A DNA stretch of 17,281 bases from Actinomycetota bacterium (lineage in GTDB: Bacteria; Cyanobacteriota; Vampirovibrionia; Obscuribacterales; Obscuribacteraceae). Shown piece by piece: positions 13,746-17,281 of the stretch. A program made the position numbers and the translations under genes. The DNA is taken from contig CAJCIF010000376.1 of NCBI GenBank assembly GCA_903970355.1, positions 1-17,281 of the forward strand, given 5' to 3'. Each line of letters starts with the position of its first letter. The stretch's first letter is position 1. The notes beneath the pieces are model-generated. The model worked only from the letters and a program-made list of their open reading frames with translations. It was not told the DNA's origin and made no database searches.

Positions 13746-16085
13746 ATGAGCGGCGAAAATGGAATAGCCGTTGAGTTCGCAGATTCTGTCGGCTTCGTCG
13801 TAGATCGTTGCCTGAGCGAAAATGACATCATAGGCTCTGGTTTCATGGTGGAGGAGGGCAAGTTCGCCACCCTTGCGACCCTGGTTTTGCCTTATGGCGC
13901 CAACTTCGATGCATTGAAGATTGTCTTTCCGCGAGTCGGCAAAGAATATTCAATTGAATCCGCTTATTTCCATCCACATTTCAACAAACGCTTTACTCGT
14001 CAAACCGTTGAGCGCACAATCGTCAAAGCTCCGGAATTGACGGTGCGAAAACATAACTGCGCCATCATCTCCCTTTCTGATAATTTGAAAGAACTTTCGC
14101 CTGATGAAGTAGCGAAAATAAATGACAGCCTTTCTCTGGCTCGCACCAACTGGGACAAAGGCCTGAGCGGCACACTCGACGAAATCGATTTGACGCTTGT
14201 TATTCAAACGATATCCAATGCGCGCAAACACGGGCAATTAGTGGTATCGGATGTGCGCAATCGTCCAATTGCAAAATTGTTCTTCAGTGATGGAAAAGTT
14301 TTCCACGCACAGTTTCGTCATTTGCGGAAAGAAAATGCCATCTATCAACTGGTGGCGAGCAAAGTGCAGGGCTTCTTTGAATTTCGACCCAGCAAAGACC
14401 CGGAATGGCCCGCTCTCAATCCAATGGCGAGACCAATGGATATGCTCCTTCTTGAGTCGTTTCGGCGCCTGGATGAGTTGGAGAAATTGCGTTCCAATGT
14501 TGGCGGTGCCGATTCCTATTTGGGGAGAGCTCGTGGCGCACTCGATCAAAACGTATTGCCACCTGATGCGCGTGAAAAAGCGATTAGCGTTTGGCGCTTG
14601 CTTGATGGCTTAACTCCTTCCGGACGAATTTGGGAGCTAGTACGCTTTGATGAATATGATGTTTTTCAAACGCTCGATCTGCTTCAACAAACCGATCAGA
14701 TCAAACGGGTTACCGTAGACGGGAATCTCTATCCTTCCCAAATTGATCCGACACTACGTCTGGTGCACAAGATTCGCCCTTTGCCACTGAGCACAGAGTC
14801 AGGAATCATCTTGGAGGAGGAGGTGCATGCCATCACCCTCAATATGAACAATGCCTTTGTCGCTGCCAAGAAGGGTATCGTGATGGGCAATGTCGATGAC
14901 TCTGATGCCTGGCACCTGATTCATACTGCGCCAGTGCTTGTTGAGGGCATCGGTTGTCCGATCATTCGGAACAACGAAGTAGTGGGCATGCACTGTGGCA
15001 TCTTGCCCGCTTCACGCAAGGTTGAAAGTTCAATTGGACTGCTTCAGCAAATGTTGTGGGTTGGTTCTATTCATGAATGCTTGCTTAAGTCGAAAACGGA
15101 AATGCAATCGCAGTCTTATGTTCGATTAGCTGCAGCTGTCTACGTTTCGGAACAACAACTCGATCATGAATCACCCGACAAACTCGTTCTTGCAGCAGCA
15201 GAAGCGCAAGAGCAAGCAGCCAATGCGCAACCGCCCATTGCAACAAATGTAGACGATGTGCAGCGAACATCCTACCCGCCTAGAGGGCGTTCTTTGCCGC
15301 GCATGGTCAAAGACGAATCTCAACTTTCGACTTGTCCGCAGTGTGGCAGCCACGATTACAACCCGGCTTTCCCATGTCCGGACTGCAGCTATGTTCCTGT
15401 TAAACCGGTAAAACAAGGATCGAAAGCGGGCTTTTATCTGGCGTTGCTGGTGCTCTTATTGGTTGCTACTACTGGCGGTGGCTCGATGTTTTGGCTTACT
15501 CTACCGCAGCCTAATGTGATCGCTAAAGATTTCGCGGTGCTATCCGATAAGCCATGGCTCAAGCTTTCCGTTGAAAAAGCAGATACGAGCAAAATGGTCT
15601 GGCAAAGCCAGCCTTCCGGCACCCTTTTTCACAATGGTGAGACCATTTATTTTGAAGTAAAGGTCAACAAGAGTGCCTATGTATATTTGCTCTATCGCGG
15701 CCGCTTTGAAAATACGGCTCGCCTGATTTATCCGAGTCCGTCTGAAGGTGAACCGATGAAATCGGGAGGCAGTGTATTTACTTATCCGGAAGAAACAATG
15801 CAACACACTGCTCAGGGCAATTCGCTTGTCGGCATGACATTTGCCGGACCACCAGGTGATGAAACAATCGTTGCCATTGCAAGTACATCGCCTCTGCATC
15901 TAGATTCGCAAAGCAGCAACCTGGAAGATGTCTTCGAAAAGGCTTCCGGGTATTTGACGGATTCCGAATCAACAGGATTGGAAGTGTCAAAAAGTGCACT
16001 TCTGGGGAATCTGGCAAACGACACGCAAACTGGTAAGAATGTAGGAACCGTCTACCTTACGAAACTTGTTGCAAAACATACTTAG
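13746..16085 (+). CDS. split inactive trypsin-like protein with PATAN (DUF4388), zinc ribbon, TM helix and DUF4384
   Basis: A 779-aa protein; ATG at 13746 is used rather than the TTG one codon before, with AGGGAAG upstream. Residues 10-112 match the first half of the trypsin-like domain in the 430-aa protease. Residues about 138-216 form a DUF4388/PATAN domain (L-S-G-T-L-D...F-F-S-D-G-K-V) and 262-335 a helical winged-helix-like part. Residues about 350-445 match the second trypsin half. Aligned triad positions are Thr45 (for His), Asn104 (for Asp) and Ile402 (for Ser), so catalysis should be lost. A zinc ribbon (C530-x2-C533...C544-x2-C547), one TM helix (562-585) and a DUF4384-like domain (605-715) follow. 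Lys residues before the TM suggest the N-part is cytosolic and DUF4384 outside. I infer a membrane sensor, scaffold or decoy paired with the active protease. Confidence 0.85.
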   Translation: MSGENGIAVEFADSVGFVVDRCLSENDIIGSGFMVEEGKFATLATLVLPYGANFDALKIVFPRVGKEYSIESAYFHPHFNKRFTRQTVERTIVKAPELTVRKHNCAIISLSDNLKELSPDEVAKINDSLSLARTNWDKGLSGTLDEIDLTLVIQTISNARKHGQLVVSDVRNRPIAKLFFSDGKVFHAQFRHLRKENAIYQLVASKVQGFFEFRPSKDPEWPALNPMARPMDMLLLESFRRLDELEKLRSNVGGADSYLGRARGALDQNVLPPDAREKAISVWRLLDGLTPSGRIWELVRFDEYDVFQTLDLLQQTDQIKRVTVDGNLYPSQIDPTLRLVHKIRPLPLSTESGIILEEEVHAITLNMNNAFVAAKKGIVMGNVDDSDAWHLIHTAPVLVEGIGCPIIRNNEVVGMHCGILPASRKVESSIGLLQQMLWVGSIHECLLKSKTEMQSQSYVRLAAAVYVSEQQLDHESPDKLVLAAAEAQEQAANAQPPIATNVDDVQRTSYPPRGRSLPRMVKDESQLSTCPQCGSHDYNPAFPCPDCSYVPVKPVKQGSKAGFYLALLVLLLVATTGGGSMFWLTLPQPNVIAKDFAVLSDKPWLKLSVEKADTSKMVWQSQPSGTLFHNGETIYFEVKVNKSAYVYLLYRGRFENTARLIYPSPSEGEPMKSGGSVFTYPEETMQHTAQGNSLVGMTFAGPPGDETIVAIASTSPLHLDSQSSNLEDVFEKASGYLTDSESTGLEVSKSALLGNLANDTQTGKNVGTVYLTKLVAKHT

Positions 16086-16114
16086 GACCAATTACTGCAA
16101 AAGGGATGCCATAA

Positions 16115-16720
16115 TTGAACTCATTAGAATCACGTGCACATAAGCAAGGCTTCGCAACCGGCTTTCTTCTGTTTCTTGCGTTCTGGTTGTCGATACCGTT
16201 AGTCTCTTTGTTTGCTCCATTAGAAGGTCTAGCCATGGAAAACGATAAAAACCTGCAAACTGCAATGTTCGCCGCCGGCTGTTTCTGGGGCGTCGAGCAG
16301 ACCTTTAGAGAACTGCCTGGCGTTGTTTCTACAGAGGTTGGTTACACCGGGGGCACCGTCAAAAACCCCACTTATGAGCAGGTTTGTACAAGTCGTACCG
16401 GTCATGCCGAAACTGTGCGTATTCAATATGATCCAACCAAAATTTCATACGACAAACTGCTGGAAACCTTTTTTGCCAATCACAACCCGACAACGGTGGA
16501 TAGACAGGGCCCCGATGTAGGGCCGCAATATAGATCGGCTATCTTCTATGAGAATGCCGAGCAGGAAGCAGCTGCCAAAGCCTATAAGGAGAAATTGGAC
16601 AAAAGCGGGAAGTTTCACAGTCCAATCGCAACACAAATTGTGCCGGCTCAGGACTTTTTCCGAGCCGAAGAGTACCATCAACAATATCTTGAGAAGCGCG
16701 GGCAGAAGGTATGCCATTAA
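16115..16720 (+). CDS. msrA: peptide-methionine (S)-S-oxide reductase MsrA, possibly membrane-anchored or exported
   Basis: The core (residues 41-201 of the long form) is a typical MsrA: G-C-F-W-G with catalytic Cys56 (Cys16 from the internal start), the G-Y-T-G-G loop, and [17 protein letters not shown]. It reduces methionine S-sulfoxide in proteins. A Cys near the C-terminus (C200) could be the recycling Cys. The reported start is TTG (16115), preceded by AAGGGAT and giving a hydrophobic segment (about 13-36) ending G-L-A, so an exported or anchored enzyme is possible. An alternative ATG at 16235, with GAAGG about 7 nt upstream, would give the ordinary cytosolic enzyme of usual length. Both starts may be used. 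It precedes a Fur-family regulator by 43 bp, which suits oxidative-stress control, although that gene has its own promoter. Confidence 0.88.
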   Translation: MNSLESRAHKQGFATGFLLFLAFWLSIPLVSLFAPLEGLAMENDKNLQTAMFAAGCFWGVEQTFRELPGVVSTEVGYTGGTVKNPTYEQVCTSRTGHAETVRIQYDPTKISYDKLLETFFANHNPTTVDRQGPDVGPQYRSAIFYENAEQEAAAKAYKEKLDKSGKFHSPIATQIVPAQDFFRAEEYHQQYLEKRGQKVCH

Positions 16721-16726
16721 ACCGTG

Positions 16727-16757
16727 TTGACAGGATGTAAGATTAGAGTTATTCTAA
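16727..16757 (+). promoter_or_regulatory. promoter with overlapping PerR-like box before Fur-family gene
   Basis: TTGACA (16727-16732), a 17-bp spacer and TATTCT (16750-16755) give a strong sigma-70-type promoter. TTAGAGT-T-ATTCTAA (16743-16757) covers the -10 element and matches the 7-1-7 PerR box (TTATAAT-N-ATTATAA) at 12 of 14 positions. Transcription would start about 2 bp before the ATG at 16764, giving a leaderless or nearly leaderless mRNA. Autorepression is inferred. Confidence 0.65.
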
Positions 16758-16763
16758 AAGTAT

Positions 16764-17204
16764 ATGAATATTAAACAGCCTACCCATCCTCAATTGACAA
16801 CTGGCGAAGTCGAGCAGTTTTTGCACAAGCACGGCGTTAAACCAACTCCGCAGCGCATGGTTATAGCAGAATATGTGCTCAATGCTCGTTGCCATCCTAC
16901 GGCCGACCAAGTTTTTCAGGAAGTCGCCCAACAATTGCCGGTGCTTCTTTCGCGTGCCACCGTCTACAACACCTTGAACACGCTCGTTCAAGCTGGTGCC
17001 GTTCGGGAAGTTTATATTGAGCCAGGTCCGGCTCGATATGATGCAAACATCGATGAACACCATCACTTCGTAGACGTCAAAACCGGTCGCGTTCTCGATG
17101 TAGATATCGAATCATCTGTTGCACCAAGCATCGCAACAGAAGTCGGCTCCAAGTTTAAAGTGCATCACTATTCAGTCACTTTCTTTGGCGAGCTGGAAGA
17201 ATAA
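16764..17204 (+). CDS. Fur-family regulator, PerR/Irr-like, lacking structural zinc cysteines
   Basis: A 146-aa protein of the family's usual length. The winged-helix DNA-binding part (about 12-85) has H44-P-T-A-D-Q-V and S-R-A-T-V-Y-N-T-L. The regulatory metal-site ligands of PerR are kept: His44, Asp93, His99, His101 and Asp112. The CxxC of the structural zinc site is D104-x-x-T107 and the C-terminal Cys pair is absent, as in Irr-type Fur members (for example rhizobial Irr). PerR-type proteins sense peroxide by iron-catalysed oxidation of His residues; Irr-type proteins respond to iron or haem. The upstream PerR-like box favours a peroxide-type repressor with autoregulation. It lies 43 bp after msrA. 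No SD precedes the ATG, in keeping with a leaderless transcript. Confidence 0.88.
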   Translation: MNIKQPTHPQLTTGEVEQFLHKHGVKPTPQRMVIAEYVLNARCHPTADQVFQEVAQQLPVLLSRATVYNTLNTLVQAGAVREVYIEPGPARYDANIDEHHHFVDVKTGRVLDVDIESSVAPSIATEVGSKFKVHHYSVTFFGELEE

Positions 17205-17281
17205 AACCAGGCTTGTCTCAGGTCGGCGTTGAATGTCTGATTGTATCCACAACGATTTGATGTGGTGTCATTCCTGATCCT
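17205..17281. other. right edge, no feature seen
   Basis: The last 77 bases after the Fur-family stop show no hairpin with a T-run and no clear start of another gene. Confidence 0.5.

Overview
The window carries thirteen convincing protein genes, one small membrane ORF and several regulatory or repeat elements, with base composition near 50% GC. There is no rRNA, tRNA, CRISPR array or transposase. The mix of proteins (TPR plus matrixin-like proteins, a Hanks-type kinase with zinc ribbons, PATAN/DUF4388 and DUF4384 domains, TadE-like pseudopilins, an Irr/PerR-like Fur protein) suggests a large-genome environmental bacterium. A non-photosynthetic Cyanobacteria lineage (Vampirovibrionia/'Melainabacteria', Obscuribacterales-like) is my best guess. 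That is inference from protein style; no phylogenetic marker is present to prove it.

Layout. 7-2927 (minus): two overlapping paralogous genes for exported TPR/zinc-metalloprotease-like proteins. The first has a complete zinc motif; the second is a predicted lipoprotein that has lost the catalytic glutamate. 3013-3573 (plus): a divergent NUDIX hydrolase. 3574-4076: an intergenic stretch with two palindromic repeats, a possible structured leader and a 34-aa membrane ORF. 4037-9916 (minus): a probable operon, in transcription order a sigma-70-like protein fused to helix-hairpin-helix repeats, an unrecognised 394-aa protein (possibly DUF1822-like), a zinc-ribbon/TM/PEGA-like protein, a zinc-ribbon Ser/Thr kinase and an atypical SDR. 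9970-16085 (plus): a divergent cluster of a trypsin-like protease with a TM segment and a DUF4384-like C-terminus, two TadE-like pseudopilins with duplicated promoters, a secreted DUF4384 protein, and a 779-aa protein. The 779-aa protein contains a catalytically dead trypsin-like fold split by a PATAN domain, followed by a zinc ribbon, a TM segment and DUF4384. 16115-17204 (plus): methionine sulfoxide reductase A and a Fur-family regulator with a recognisable PerR-like box on its promoter.

How they may fit together. The block 4037-16085 shares building parts across its two divergent arms: zinc ribbons in three proteins, trypsin-like folds in two, DUF4384-like domains in three, and cytosol-to-outside single-TM topology in three. 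The main candidate for an undescribed system is a membrane-linked signalling apparatus. In it a sigma-like/HhH protein, a kinase, an active protease and its inactive, PATAN-carrying paralogue would sense outside through DUF4384/PEGA domains and control, or be built around, a small pseudopilin surface structure. This is inference from domain sharing and gene order. The MsrA/Fur pair at the right end looks like a separate oxidative-stress unit.
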